A DNA stretch of 64,000 nt from Flavobacterium sp. J27 (GCF_004303025.1 NZ_PJQW01000003.1:372001-436000), one strand, 5' to 3'; shown: positions 14,723 through 24,088, numbered from the stretch's first letter. Numbers and translations are program-made. The notes: generated by a model not told the origin, from the letters alone.

Positions 14723-15687
14723 TATACAATTCCTTCTTTTAAAATATCATGTAAGTGTAAAATTCCTTTGTAAATACCCTCATCTATTACGACTAATTGG
14801 GTAATTGCATTGTTTTCTAAAATACTTAAAGCATCAGCAACTAAAATAGAAGATGAGATGTTTTTTGGATTGTGAGTCATGATGTCTTTTGCTTGTAAAT
14901 GTGTAAAAGTATCATTCGTATTCAACATTCTACGAATGTCTCCATCCGTAATTATTCCTATAACTTTCCCTGCTTCAATTACAGCTGTAACGCCTAATCG
15001 TTTTTCAGAAATTTCGACAATTACTTCTTTTATACTCGCATTTGGAGCAACTTGAGGTGTATGTGTTGTATCTAACATGTCTTTCACACGTAATAATAAT
15101 TTTTTACCCAAAGCACCACCTGGATGGTAAATGGCAAAATCTTCACTTTTAAAATTTCTAAGCTCCATTAAAGCGACAGCTAAAGCATCACCTAAAACTA
15201 ATTGCGCTGTTGTACTGTTTGTAGGAGCTAAATTGTTAGGACAGGCTTCGCTTTCTACATAAGCATGTAAAACATAATGCGATTCTTTTCCTAAAAAAGA
15301 ATTTAAATCAGCCGTCATACCAATTAAAGTATTGCCAAAACGTTTTAAAAGAGGTACCAAAACTTTTATTTCAGGACTATTACCACTTTTTGAAATGCAA
15401 ATAATAACATCGTCAGGCAATACCATACCTAAATCTCCATGAACGGCTTCAGCAGCATGAAGAAAAACGGAAGGTGTTCCTGTAGAGTTCAACGTAGCTA
15501 CTATTTTTTGCGCAATAATAGCGCTTTTTCCTATGCCAGTAATAACTAGTCTTCCCTTTGATTTATAGATAATTTCAGTAGCTTTTGCAAAATCTTCTGT
15601 AAGATACTCTGTTAAATTAGCAATACTCTTACTTTCTGTTAAAATAGTGTTTCTTGCCGAATTTAAAATGGTTGTTGTTGTGTCCAA
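14722..15687 (-). CDS. kdsD: D-arabinose-5-phosphate isomerase
   Basis: KdsD converts ribulose-5-phosphate to arabinose-5-phosphate for KDO in lipopolysaccharide. A SIS domain (ITGIGKSAIIAQKIVATLNS, then CISKSGNSPEI) is followed by two CBS domains (from about KVKDMLDTTH to the end). The open frame extends to an ATG at 15783, giving 353 residues and overlapping recQ. A TTG at 15685-15687 gives 321 residues, the normal family length, with the start MDTTTTILNSARNTI. I prefer the TTG because the recQ promoter also lies in the extra stretch. It is grouped with tatC and close to lptB. Confidence 0.85.
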   Translation of the reverse strand: MDTTTTILNSARNTILTESKSIANLTEYLTEDFAKATEIIYKSKGRLVITGIGKSAIIAQKIVATLNSTGTPSVFLHAAEAVHGDLGMVLPDDVIICISKSGNSPEIKVLVPLLKRFGNTLIGMTADLNSFLGKESHYVLHAYVESEACPNNLAPTNSTTAQLVLGDALAVALMELRNFKSEDFAIYHPGGALGKKLLLRVKDMLDTTHTPQVAPNASIKEVIVEISEKRLGVTAVIEAGKVIGIITDGDIRRMLNTNDTFTHLQAKDIMTHNPKNISSSILVADALSILENNAITQLVVIDEGIYKGILHLHDILKEGIV

Positions 15688-15708
15688 AGTATTAAATAGA
15701 TTAATGTT

Positions 15709-15743
15709 TTGTTTTATTAAAGAAAATTGTATCTTTATGTTTG
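15709..15743 (+). promoter_or_regulatory. recQ promoter (TTG ... TATGTTTG)
   Basis: TATGTTTG at 15736-15743 is a match to TAnnTTTG, and a TTG lies at 15709-15711 with a 24-bp spacer, slightly longer than usual. The box is 30 bp upstream of the recQ ATG and upstream of the preferred kdsD start on the other strand. Confidence 0.5.
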
Positions 15744-15773
15744 CAAATTTAGGTAAAATCATATTAATAGAGA

Positions 15774-17969
15774 ATGAAACCAAACGAAATTGATTTACAC
15801 AAAGAATTAAAAAAATATTTCGGGTTTAACCAATTCAAAGGACTTCAAGAACAAGTTGTTAATAGTATTATTTATGGAAATAATACTTTTGTAATTATGC
15901 CTACGGGTGGAGGAAAATCATTATGCTATCAACTTCCTGCGCTAGTTTTAGAAGGTACTGCTATTGTTGTATCTCCTCTTATAGCCTTAATGAAGAACCA
16001 AGTAGATGCCATTAGAGGTATCAGTTCCGAATCGGGTATTGCCCACGTATTAAATTCTTCATTAACCAAAACAGAAATTAATCAAGTTAAACATGACATC
16101 ACATCAGGAGTAACCAAACTGTTGTATGTTGCTCCAGAATCATTAACCAAAGAAGAGTATATACAGTTTTTAAGAGGGGTAAAACTCTCTTTTGTTGCTA
16201 TTGATGAAGCACATTGTATTTCTGAATGGGGACACGATTTTAGACCAGAATACAGAAATTTAAAATTTATTATTAAGCAATTAGGGGATATCCCAATTAT
16301 TGGATTAACGGCAACTGCCACTCCAAAAGTACAAGAAGATATCTTGAAAAATTTGGACATGCCTAGTGCAAATACATTTAAGGCTTCTTTTAACAGAGCT
16401 AATTTGTTTTATGAAGTGCGTCCAAAGACTAAAAACATAGAAGGAGATATTATTCGCTTTATAAAACAAAATAAAGGTAAATCAGGAGTGATTTATTGTT
16501 TGAGTCGTAAAAAAGTAGAAGAAATTGCCCAATTATTACAGGTTAATGGAATTAGTGCTGTTCCTTATCATGCAGGACTAGATGCCAAAACACGTGCCAA
16601 ACATCAAGATATGTTTTTGATGGAAGATGTAGAAGTGGTCGTAGCCACAATTGCTTTTGGAATGGGAATCGATAAACCAGATGTTCGATTTGTGATCCAT
16701 CATGATATACCAAAATCATTAGAAAGTTATTACCAAGAAACAGGTAGAGCAGGTCGTGATGGAGGTGAAGGGCATTGTTTAGCCTATTACTCATATAAGG
16801 ATATCGAAAAGTTAGAGAAATTCATGGCTGGAAAGCCATTGGCAGAACAAGAGATTGGGTATGCTTTATTACAAGAAGTAGTCGCATATGCCGAAACATC
16901 AATGTCTAGAAGAAAATATTTATTGCATTATTTTGGAGAAGAATTTGATTTAGAAAATGGAGAAGGTGCTGATATGGACGACAATGTTCGCAACCCGAAA
17001 AAGAAAATTGAAGCCAAAAATCAAGTGCAATTATTATTATCTGTAATTAATGAGACAAAACAACTGTTTAAATCTAAAGAAATTATTTTAGCATTAACAG
17101 GAAAAATAAATGCGATAATAAAAGCGCACAAAATTGATAATCAGCCTTTTTTTGGCAAAGGAAGCGATCATGATGAAAGATATTGGATGGCTTTAATTCG
17201 TCAGGTTTTAGTCGCGGGTTATGTTCGAAAAGATATAGAAACCTATGGTGTAATCAAATTAACTTCTAAAGGAGAAGAATTTATTAAAAATCCAGAAAGT
17301 TTTATGATGTCTGAAGATCATGAATATAGCGAAACTGATGATGAAAATATAGTGGCAGCAGCTAAATCATCTGGTACAACAGATGAAGCGTTGATGAGTA
17401 TGTTGAAAGACTTGAGAAAAAAGGTAGCCAAAAAATTAGGAGTGCCACCCTTTGTTGTGTTTCAAGACCCATCTTTAGAAGATATGGCTTTAAAATATCC
17501 AATTTCTATTGAAGAATTAGGTAATATTCATGGAGTAGGTGAAGGAAAAGCTAAAAAATATGGTAAAGATTTTGTGGAGTTAATTGCTCGATATGTTGAA
17601 GATAATGATATCATTCGACCTGATGACTTAGTAGTTAAATCTACAGGAGCTAATTCTGGATTAAAACTATACATCATTCAAAATGTGGATCGAAAATTAG
17701 CTTTAGATGATATTGCCAAAGCCAAAGGATTAGATATGGATGGTTTGTTGAAAGAAATGGAACAAATTGTATATTCTGGTACCAAATTAAATATTAATTA
17801 TTGGATTGACGATATTTTAGATGAAGATCAACAAGAAGAAATTCACGATTATTTTATGGAATCTGAATCGGATAATATTAAAGATGCATTGAAAGAATTT
17901 GACGGTGATTACGATACCGAAGAATTGCGTTTAATGCGTATTAAATTTATTAGCGAAGTCGCTAACTAA
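15774..17969 (+). CDS. recQ: ATP-dependent DNA helicase RecQ
   Basis: RecQ unwinds DNA 3' to 5' in recombination and fork repair. It has Walker A PTGGGKS (43-49), DEAH (144-147), the aromatic loop CISEWGHDFRPEY, motif VI QETGRAGRDG, a winged-helix region, and an HRDC domain at about 540-610. Length is 731 residues. The usual zinc-binding cysteine cluster after the helicase core seems to be missing: the SRRKYLLHYFGEEF segment is followed by an acidic GEGADMDDNVRNPKKK stretch without cysteines. I believe this variation is common in flavobacterial RecQ proteins. A long hairpin terminator follows. Confidence 0.93.
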   Translation: MKPNEIDLHKELKKYFGFNQFKGLQEQVVNSIIYGNNTFVIMPTGGGKSLCYQLPALVLEGTAIVVSPLIALMKNQVDAIRGISSESGIAHVLNSSLTKTEINQVKHDITSGVTKLLYVAPESLTKEEYIQFLRGVKLSFVAIDEAHCISEWGHDFRPEYRNLKFIIKQLGDIPIIGLTATATPKVQEDILKNLDMPSANTFKASFNRANLFYEVRPKTKNIEGDIIRFIKQNKGKSGVIYCLSRKKVEEIAQLLQVNGISAVPYHAGLDAKTRAKHQDMFLMEDVEVVVATIAFGMGIDKPDVRFVIHHDIPKSLESYYQETGRAGRDGGEGHCLAYYSYKDIEKLEKFMAGKPLAEQEIGYALLQEVVAYAETSMSRRKYLLHYFGEEFDLENGEGADMDDNVRNPKKKIEAKNQVQLLLSVINETKQLFKSKEIILALTGKINAIIKAHKIDNQPFFGKGSDHDERYWMALIRQVLVAGYVRKDIETYGVIKLTSKGEEFIKNPESFMMSEDHEYSETDDENIVAAAKSSGTTDEALMSMLKDLRKKVAKKLGVPPFVVFQDPSLEDMALKYPISIEELGNIHGVGEGKAKKYGKDFVELIARYVEDNDIIRPDDLVVKSTGANSGLKLYIIQNVDRKLALDDIAKAKGLDMDGLLKEMEQIVYSGTKLNINYWIDDILDEDQQEEIHDYFMESESDNIKDALKEFDGDYDTEELRLMRIKFISEVAN

Positions 17970-17980
17970 GGAACAACATT

Positions 17981-18048
17981 AAAAACTGTTCAAAAATCGT
18001 AAGGCAAGAATTCCATTTCTTGTTATAGTGTTTTTGAACGGTTTTTTT
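17981..18048. terminator. Long hairpin terminator after recQ
   Basis: AAACTGTTCAAAAA (17983-17996) pairs with TTTTTGAACGGTTT (18031-18044) through one G-U pair. A smaller CAAGAA/TTCTTG hairpin sits inside. A T-run follows on the plus strand. Confidence 0.65.
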
Positions 18049-18409
18049 ATTTTTTGTAATTTTTAAAGATATAAATCCAAATTAAACGCGACAGTTTTAT
18101 ATTAAAAATAGATAAAGCTAAGATTACAATTCCAATAATTGGAAAAATCCGTAAATCAAAAGTAGCTTTGAAAAATGGTTTCGCTATAAAATAGGTCACT
18201 AGAGCTTCCCCACAACCTAAAGCATAATTTACAAACATAGCACCAAAAAAGAAACCGGGTTCTTTTTCAAATTTAAAATTACAGTTTGGACAGTTTGTAT
18301 TCATTTTTGGAAATCCAAACCCCCAATTAAATAATCCGTTTTTAAAAACCTTTCCTTTGGTACAATTCGGACATTTATTTTTTAAAACAGGAAGAATATT
18401 GTGTAACAT
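18047..18409 (-). CDS. DUF983 membrane protein with zinc-ribbon-like Cys pairs
   Basis: This 120-residue protein has two CPxC pairs near the N-terminus (NKCPNCTKG and TNCPNCNFKFE), the EPGFFFGAMFVNYA motif of DUF983, and two hydrophobic helices. The N-terminal part resembles a small zinc ribbon on the cytoplasmic face. The molecular function of the family is unknown. It is divergent from the AraC gene at 18492. Confidence 0.85.
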   Translation of the reverse strand: MLHNILPVLKNKCPNCTKGKVFKNGLFNWGFGFPKMNTNCPNCNFKFEKEPGFFFGAMFVNYALGCGEALVTYFIAKPFFKATFDLRIFPIIGIVILALSIFNIKLSRLIWIYIFKNYKK

Positions 18410-18491
18410 TTCTTTTTTAGTGCAAATTTAAAACTCTTTTGTTAAGCATAGGTTTTGTATTTTCGCAAAAAAGTGTACAAAAAAGACATTT

Positions 18492-19364
18492 ATGATTTAT
18501 CCTGTTTATAAGATTGAAAATTTTGAAGAAACCATTTTTAAAAATAATTTCTATGTAAATTCGTTTGCCAATCATTTGAAACGACATCGTTTTATAGAGG
18601 ATTTGCACCGACATAATTTTTATTTATTGGTGCTTTTTACGCAAGGAAATGGAATGCATTCGATAGATTTTACAAATTACACCATTCAAAAAGGTAGCTT
18701 GTTTTTAATGCAACCAGGACAAATGCATTCTTGGAAACTATCTAATAATATAGAAGGATACATCATTTTTTATACTAAAGAAATTTTTGATTTATACTTT
18801 AAAAATAAAAGTGTTGAAAACTATCCTTTTTTTGAGTCTTTTCAAAACAATCCAGAAACGATATTGTCGGATGAAAAACGGAAGCAATTGGAAATTTATT
18901 TTGATTTAATGCTAGAAGAAAAAGAGCATCATTTGATTTATAGAAAAAATAAATTAATTAATCTTCTAGATATTATTCATATTGAAATTGCAAGGTGTTA
19001 TCAACCTCAAAACGAGAATAGCAATTCTAATTATAATTTGAAATTAAAGCGATTTGAAACTTTGCTAGAAAAGTATTATAAAAAGGAAAAAGCGCCTTCT
19101 TTTTATGCAGATAAAATGGCAATTACATTAAAGCACCTCAATAGAATTACAAAATCTATTTTAGATAAGACAGTAACCGATGTTATTACTGAACGCTTGC
19201 TTCTAGAAGGAAAACGTTTATTGGTCGAAAGAAAACTGTCTATTAATCAAATTGCTGACGAGTTAGGATTTACTTCACCTAATTATTTCATCAAATTGTT
19301 TAAAAAAAGAGAAGGAATTACGACTAAAGAGTTTGTCCAAAAAATGAAAAGTCAAGAATTATAA
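18492..19364 (+). CDS. AraC-family transcriptional regulator
   Basis: This 290-residue soluble regulator has an N-terminal cupin-like sensing domain (PGQMHSW motif near residue 79) and a C-terminal AraC double helix-turn-helix at about 190-290 (ITKSILDKTVTDVI, then LSINQIADELGFTSPNYFIK). The ligand and targets cannot be told from the sequence. The 3' end overlaps the convergent small gene by 13 bp. Confidence 0.88.
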   Translation: MIYPVYKIENFEETIFKNNFYVNSFANHLKRHRFIEDLHRHNFYLLVLFTQGNGMHSIDFTNYTIQKGSLFLMQPGQMHSWKLSNNIEGYIIFYTKEIFDLYFKNKSVENYPFFESFQNNPETILSDEKRKQLEIYFDLMLEEKEHHLIYRKNKLINLLDIIHIEIARCYQPQNENSNSNYNLKLKRFETLLEKYYKKEKAPSFYADKMAITLKHLNRITKSILDKTVTDVITERLLLEGKRLLVERKLSINQIADELGFTSPNYFIKLFKKREGITTKEFVQKMKSQEL

Positions 19365-19588
19365 ACCTCTCCTCGATGTGGTTTCAAAGCATCTCGTACA
19401 ACAATCATATCTTTTTCTTCAACAACCATATAAGCTATAGCATGCATTTCATTTATAGAGAACCAACCGGTTATATTTATAGGTAACTTTTCAATTTGAA
19501 TGTACTCTTTTAAATGAATTTCATGATGTTCAGCTGTCTTAGCCGCAGCCATGCCTCTGAAATCCCAAATTAATTTTATTTTTCGCAT
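19352..19588 (-). CDS. Conserved small flavobacterial protein of unknown function
   Basis: I start this at ATG 19588, giving 78 residues beginning MRKIKLIWDFRGMAAAKTAE. An upstream ATG at 19618 is less likely because it would overlap the divergent DUF2891 region. The sequence is soluble and compact with no cysteines. I recall similar short proteins in other flavobacteria but no function. Its last 13 bp overlap the end of the AraC gene on the opposite strand. Confidence 0.6.
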   Translation of the reverse strand: MRKIKLIWDFRGMAAAKTAEHHEIHLKEYIQIEKLPINITGWFSINEMHAIAYMVVEEKDMIVVRDALKPHRGEVYNS

Positions 19589-19655
19589 AATAACCACCCT
19601 CTTATAAATGAAATTCAAAGGTAAGTTTTTATTAAATTTGGAAAAACTTTGTCTT

Positions 19656-20705
19656 ATGAAATATTTTCTTTTTTTAATTTTTGGAATAAATTCTTTATTT
19701 TCACAAGAATTAACTTTGGATCAAGCGAATCATTTAGCGAGCTTACCTATTAAATGTTTGCAACAAGAATATCCAAATAAATTGAATCAGTTGTTAAAAG
19801 ACGATTCGGAATTGGCTTCTCCCAAAACATTGCATCCTTCTTTTTATGGTTGTTTCGATTGGCATTCTTCTGTTCACGGACATTGGAGTTTGGTGTATTT
19901 ATTGAATAATTTTAGTAATCTAGGACACAGAGAAGTAATTATTCAAAAGTTGCAAACCAACTTGTCAAAAGAAAATATTGAACAAGAAATGTTTTATTTT
20001 GCGAAACCACATGAAAAGTCTTTTGAAAGAACCTATGGCTGGAATTGGTTGTTGAAATTACAGTTGGAGTTGGAACAAAGTGATGAGCCTTTTGCAAAAC
20101 CTTTGTCTGAAAATTTAAAACCATTAACCCATTTATTAATCGAAAGATATATTGAATTTTTACCGAAATTGTTGTATCCTATTCGAGTAGGAACGCATTC
20201 AAATACTGCTTTTGGATTAACGAATGCTTGGGATTATGCCGTTTTTTCAAGAAACGATTTGTTTCAAAAAATAATCAAGGAAAATGCCTTGCGTTTGTAT
20301 GGTTCGGATGAAAATTGCCCGTTTACTTGGGAACCAAGCGGCACCGATTTTTTGTCTCCTTGTCTAGAGGAAATTGGATTAATGCAACGAATTTTATCTG
20401 AAAAAGAATTTATCGATTGGTTGAAAGATTTTGCTCCTCAATTATTTAAAAAGAATTTTCAATGGCAACCTGCTCAGGTTTCAGATAGAACAGATGGTCA
20501 TTTGGTGCATTTAGACGGGTTGAATTTTAGTAGAGCATGGAATCTATATAATTTGAGTCATCAATATCCTAAATTGTTTTCCCATTTAAAGCCTATTGCA
20601 ACACAACATTTACAATTTTCATTACCTTCTGTGGTAGATGGGAATTATGAAGGGGAACATTGGTTGGCTTCTTTTGCTTTGCGAGCATTTGAGGTCAAAA
20701 ACTAA
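19656..20705 (+). CDS. Exported DUF2891 family protein
   Basis: The chosen ATG at 19656 yields a clean signal peptide (MKYFLFLIFGINSLFSQ). A TAAATTTG box at 19633-19640 just upstream argues against the earlier in-frame ATG at 19608. The mature protein has the DUF2891 features HPSFYGCFDWHSSVHGHW, GWNWLLKLQ, GTHSNTAFG and DGHLVHLDGLNFSRAW. The helical, His/Trp-rich pattern suggests an alpha/alpha-barrel fold, but no enzymatic activity is established to my knowledge. It probably acts in the periplasm. Confidence 0.8.
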   Translation: MKYFLFLIFGINSLFSQELTLDQANHLASLPIKCLQQEYPNKLNQLLKDDSELASPKTLHPSFYGCFDWHSSVHGHWSLVYLLNNFSNLGHREVIIQKLQTNLSKENIEQEMFYFAKPHEKSFERTYGWNWLLKLQLELEQSDEPFAKPLSENLKPLTHLLIERYIEFLPKLLYPIRVGTHSNTAFGLTNAWDYAVFSRNDLFQKIIKENALRLYGSDENCPFTWEPSGTDFLSPCLEEIGLMQRILSEKEFIDWLKDFAPQLFKKNFQWQPAQVSDRTDGHLVHLDGLNFSRAWNLYNLSHQYPKLFSHLKPIATQHLQFSLPSVVDGNYEGEHWLASFALRAFEVKN

Positions 20706-20717
20706 ATACAAAATGTT

Positions 20718-20725
20718 TACTTTTG
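20718..20725 (+). promoter_or_regulatory. -7 promoter element of the FAD oxidoreductase gene
   Basis: TACTTTTG matches TAnnTTTG and ends 18 bp before the ATG at 20744. No matching -33 TTG is seen. Confidence 0.4.
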
Positions 20726-20743
20726 CAAAAAAAATAATAAAGA

Positions 20744-22303
20744 ATGCCACGCGAATTTCAATTTCAAGTATCACCAGAAGTAGCTGCAAATGAAATGTTA
20801 CTAACTCATCATGTAGCTAAATTATTTCAGGTTTCCCCAAAAGAGATTCAAAAAGTTGTGGTCATTAAGCGATCTATTGATGCAAGACAAAGAGCAATTA
20901 AAATTAATATTAAAGCCAACGTATTTTTACAAGACGAACCATTTGTTGAAACTAAAATAGAATTGCCAGATTATCCAGATGTTACTCATGCTCCTGAAGT
21001 GGTCGTTGTGGGTGCTGGTCCTGCAGGACTGTTTGCCGCTTTACAATTAATTGAATTAGGATTAAAACCTATTGTTTTAGAAAGAGGTAAAGATGTACGT
21101 GGAAGAAGAAGAGACCTCAAAGCGATAAATGTAGATCATATTGTTAATGGAGAATCCAATTATTGTTTTGGAGAAGGTGGAGCTGGTACCTATTCTGATG
21201 GGAAATTGTATACGAGATCCAAAAAACGAGGAGATGTTGATAGAATTTTAAAATTGTTAGTTGGTTTTGGAGCTTCTGATGAAATTTTAGTTGAGGCTCA
21301 CCCTCATATAGGAACTAACAAATTGCCTCAAATTATACAAGATATTCGTGAGAAAATAAGATTGTGTGGAGGATTAGTTTTATTCGAAGCTAAAGTTACA
21401 GATATTCTAATTAAAAATAATGAAGTAGAAGGAGTTGTATTACAAGATGGGAGTACTATTTCTGTGAGCAAAATCATTTTAGCAACGGGTCATTCTGCAA
21501 GAGATATTTTTGAATTATTAGATAGAAAGAAAATTTTAATAGAAGCTAAGCCTTTTGCATTAGGAGTTCGTGCAGAGCATCCACAAGAATTAATAGACAA
21601 AATTCAATATTCATGCGATTTTAGAGGCGAATTTTTACCACCAGCTCCTTATGCCATAGTGAAACAAGTAGCTGGTAGAGGAATGTATTCATTTTGTATG
21701 TGTCCAGGTGGTGTTATTGCGCCATGTGCAACAAGTTCAGGAGAGGTTGTTACTAATGGATGGTCGCCTTCAAAAAGAGATCAGGTAACTGCAAACTCAG
21801 GAATAGTGGTTGAGTTAAAATTAGAAGACTTTAAACCATTTGCAAAATTCGGTGCTTTAGCTGGAATGGAATTCCAAAAAGCAATTGAACAGAAAGCGTG
21901 GTATTTGGCTGGACAAACTCAAAAAGTGCCTGCTCAAAAAATGGTCGATTTTTCTCAAAAAAAGGTTTCTGATAGTATTCCAAAAACATCTTATGTGCCA
22001 GGAACTACTTCTGTAGAACTTGGAGAGGTATTTCCAAATTTTTTAACCCAAACCATGCGAGAGGGTTTTGCGCAATTTGGAAAATCGATGAAAGGTTATT
22101 TTACCAATGAAGCAGTTTTACATGCTCCTGAAAGTAGAACCTCTTCACCTGTTCGGATTCCTAGAGATGTATTTACATTGGAACATTTGCAAATTAAAGG
22201 ACTTTATCCATGTGGAGAAGGAGCGGGTTATGCTGGTGGAATTATTTCTGCAGCTATTGATGGCGAAAAGTGCGCTATTAAAATTGCAGAAAGTTTAGCA
22301 TAA
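20744..22303 (+). CDS. FAD-dependent oxidoreductase (COG2509-like)
   Basis: This 519-residue protein has an N-terminal region of about 85 residues, then a Rossmann FAD site (VVVGAGPAGLFAALQL, about 86-101) and the family motifs SNYCFGEGGAGTYSDGKLYT and CMCPGGVIAPCATS. The C-terminus carries a second FAD contact (GLYPCGEGAGYAGGIISAA). It belongs to the uncharacterised FAD-dependent dehydrogenase group related to BFD/HI0933-type flavoproteins. It is cytosolic, has its own promoter, and is followed by a strong hairpin. Confidence 0.85.
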   Translation: MPREFQFQVSPEVAANEMLLTHHVAKLFQVSPKEIQKVVVIKRSIDARQRAIKINIKANVFLQDEPFVETKIELPDYPDVTHAPEVVVVGAGPAGLFAALQLIELGLKPIVLERGKDVRGRRRDLKAINVDHIVNGESNYCFGEGGAGTYSDGKLYTRSKKRGDVDRILKLLVGFGASDEILVEAHPHIGTNKLPQIIQDIREKIRLCGGLVLFEAKVTDILIKNNEVEGVVLQDGSTISVSKIILATGHSARDIFELLDRKKILIEAKPFALGVRAEHPQELIDKIQYSCDFRGEFLPPAPYAIVKQVAGRGMYSFCMCPGGVIAPCATSSGEVVTNGWSPSKRDQVTANSGIVVELKLEDFKPFAKFGALAGMEFQKAIEQKAWYLAGQTQKVPAQKMVDFSQKKVSDSIPKTSYVPGTTSVELGEVFPNFLTQTMREGFAQFGKSMKGYFTNEAVLHAPESRTSSPVRIPRDVFTLEHLQIKGLYPCGEGAGYAGGIISAAIDGEKCAIKIAESLA

Positions 22304-22316
22304 ATATAGGAATAAA

Positions 22317-22342
22317 AAAACCATAGTCTAGACTATGGTTTT
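22317..22342. terminator. Perfect hairpin terminator after the FAD oxidoreductase
   Basis: ACCATAGTC and GACTATGGT form the stem around TA, flanked by A and T runs on both strands. It can therefore serve both convergent genes. Confidence 0.7.
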
Positions 22343-22364
22343 GCAATCAATTAATTAAAATTAT

Positions 22365-22787
22365 TTAGGCATAAAAGAAAAGACTGGCTAAAATTACCCA
22401 AACGCCAACAGCAATACCAGCTAGTCCTAATTTGCCTTGAATAGGAGCTAATTTTGCTAATAATTTTTCGCCTTTTTGTTTTGCTTCTTCATTTTTTGAT
22501 AAGAAAAACTGATTAATCATTCCATAACCAAGTATAAAACCTAAAACGGCTTCTACTGCTGAAGAGGCTAACCATGTAATCCACCAAATAGGGAATGTAG
22601 TTAATAGTCCCATATTTAAAACAGCTTGAATAATTCCCCATACACCCCAAAAACAGAAAACTAAACCAATCCAGCCTTGATAAGGAGTTATTTTGTCTAA
22701 AAGTTCTTTTGCATTTGGTTTTTTTGCTAATAATAATGATGGTGCTGCCAATAACCCTAGAATAATTAATGTAATTCCGTAAATCAT
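22365..22787 (-). CDS. Small four-helix membrane protein with internal duplication
   Basis: This 140-residue protein has about four transmembrane helices. It shows an internal repeat: [18 protein letters not shown] (about 33-50) and [18 protein letters not shown] (about 110-127) share the pattern PxQGxxGLxxxxxGVW. Two copies of a two-helix unit are therefore likely. I do not recognise a named family or function. It has no close same-strand neighbour. Confidence 0.65.
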   Translation of the reverse strand: MIYGITLIILGLLAAPSLLLAKKPNAKELLDKITPYQGWIGLVFCFWGVWGIIQAVLNMGLLTTFPIWWITWLASSAVEAVLGFILGYGMINQFFLSKNEEAKQKGEKLLAKLAPIQGKLGLAGIAVGVWVILASLFFYA

Positions 22788-23104
22788 TTTTTTAAATTTT
22801 TAATGTTAGTATTTGTTTGTTTTTATGAATGATTTGCTATTCATAAATTGTTCTTTGCAAAGAAAGATATGTTTCAAAACTTAGGAATCACGATTTATAG
22901 TGATTTTTATAATTTGAAAAATAAAATAAAGTGGGTGTTTGTTTCTGTTTAACTTTTTAATTAGTAGTCTTTTGCCTCTTTTTTTAGTTGATGAGAAAGG
23001 TTTTTTAAAGGGTGAATTATACAATTGTTAATATTCTCACAAACTTTTAAACTAAAACAGATGCCAAACTTTTTTTGTATTTTTGAAACATAAATAGATT
23101 ATTT
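22788..23104. other. Divergent intergenic region before idi
   Basis: This 317-bp AT-rich region separates the four-helix membrane protein and idi. I see the idi -7 element at 23078 and no coding-like frame or RNA gene in the rest. Confidence 0.6.
23078..23085 (+). promoter_or_regulatory. -7 promoter element of the idi operon
   Basis: TATTTTTG matches TAnnTTTG, 19 bp before the idi ATG. No TTG is seen at -33 spacing. Confidence 0.45.
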
Positions 23105-23632
23105 ATGAGAGAAGAAAAAGTTATTTTAGTGGATACAAACGATGAAGCTATTGGTTTAATGGAAAAAATAGCAGCTCACGAACAAGCACTTTTACACAGA
23201 GCTTTTTCTGTTTTTATTTTAAATGATAAAAACGAAGTGATGTTACAACAAAGAGCAGCTCAAAAATATCATTCTCCTTTGTTATGGACTAATACGTGTT
23301 GTAGCCATCAAAGAGCAGGCGAATCAAATGTTGTTGCAGGAAAGAGGCGTTTAATGGAAGAAATGGGTTTTGTAACCGATTTAAAAGAACTTTTTCATTT
23401 CATATACAAAGCTCCTTTTGATAATGGATTAACGGAACATGAATTAGATCATGTAATGATAGGAAAATATAATGAAGATCCAATTATTAATAAAGAGGAG
23501 GTTGCGAATTGGAAATGGATGAAAATTGAAGACATTAAAGAAGATATGCTGGCTAATCCTGATAGTTACACTGTATGGTTTAAAATAATTTTTAATGAGT
23601 TTTATCATTACTTAGAAAATCATAAATTATAA
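23105..23632 (+). CDS. idi: Isopentenyl-diphosphate delta-isomerase, type I
   Basis: Idi interconverts isopentenyl and dimethylallyl diphosphate, feeding quinone, undecaprenyl and carotenoid synthesis. The 175-residue Nudix-fold enzyme keeps TNTCCSH (C65/C66, H68) and the acidic pair E111/E113 in LTEHELDHV. The Nudix-like segment GKRRLMEEMGF is present. It is followed after 42 bp by a queD-type gene and then bcp. The carotenoid genes that would use its product lie about 17 kb upstream. Confidence 0.93.
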   Translation: MREEKVILVDTNDEAIGLMEKIAAHEQALLHRAFSVFILNDKNEVMLQQRAAQKYHSPLLWTNTCCSHQRAGESNVVAGKRRLMEEMGFVTDLKELFHFIYKAPFDNGLTEHELDHVMIGKYNEDPIINKEEVANWKWMKIEDIKEDMLANPDSYTVWFKIIFNEFYHYLENHKL

Positions 23633-23674
23633 TATTATTTAGCCATTATAATTCTAAAGAAGAGTTTACTAACA

Positions 23675-24085
23675 ATGAAAGCAACAGTTTCAAGGAAAGC
23701 CCATTTTAATGCTGCACACAGATTGCATCGCTCTGATTGGTCAGATGAAAAAAATACTACAGTTTTTGGAAAATGTAATAATCCTAACTATCACGGTCAT
23801 AACTATGAATTGATAGTAAGTGTTACTGGTGAGATTGATCCCGTAACAGGATTTGTTATAGATGTTAAAATTTTATCAGATTTAATCAAAGAACATATAG
23901 AAGACGTTTTAGATCACAAGAACTTAAATTTAGATGTTGTTGATTTTGAAAATCGTAATCCTACTGCCGAAAATATAGCAGTGGTGATTTGGAATAAATT
24001 GCGTCCTTATATTAATTTAAAAATGGATTTAGAAGTGGTTTTGTATGAAACACCACGTAATTTTGTAACTTATAAAGGGAATTAA
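23675..24085 (+). CDS. queD: 6-pyruvoyl-tetrahydropterin synthase / QueD-like protein
   Basis: This 136-residue protein belongs to the T-fold PTPS family that includes 6-carboxytetrahydropterin synthase of queuosine synthesis. Zinc ligands H15, H40 and H42 are visible in FNAAHRLH and YHGHNYEL, and the catalytic cysteine candidate is C34 in FGKCNNPN. The late Glu in LEVVLYETPRN suits pterin binding. Whether it works in queuosine or another pterin route cannot be told because no other que gene is nearby. bcp follows after 3 bp. Confidence 0.85.
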   Translation: MKATVSRKAHFNAAHRLHRSDWSDEKNTTVFGKCNNPNYHGHNYELIVSVTGEIDPVTGFVIDVKILSDLIKEHIEDVLDHKNLNLDVVDFENRNPTAENIAVVIWNKLRPYINLKMDLEVVLYETPRNFVTYKGN

Positions 24086-24088
24086 AGT

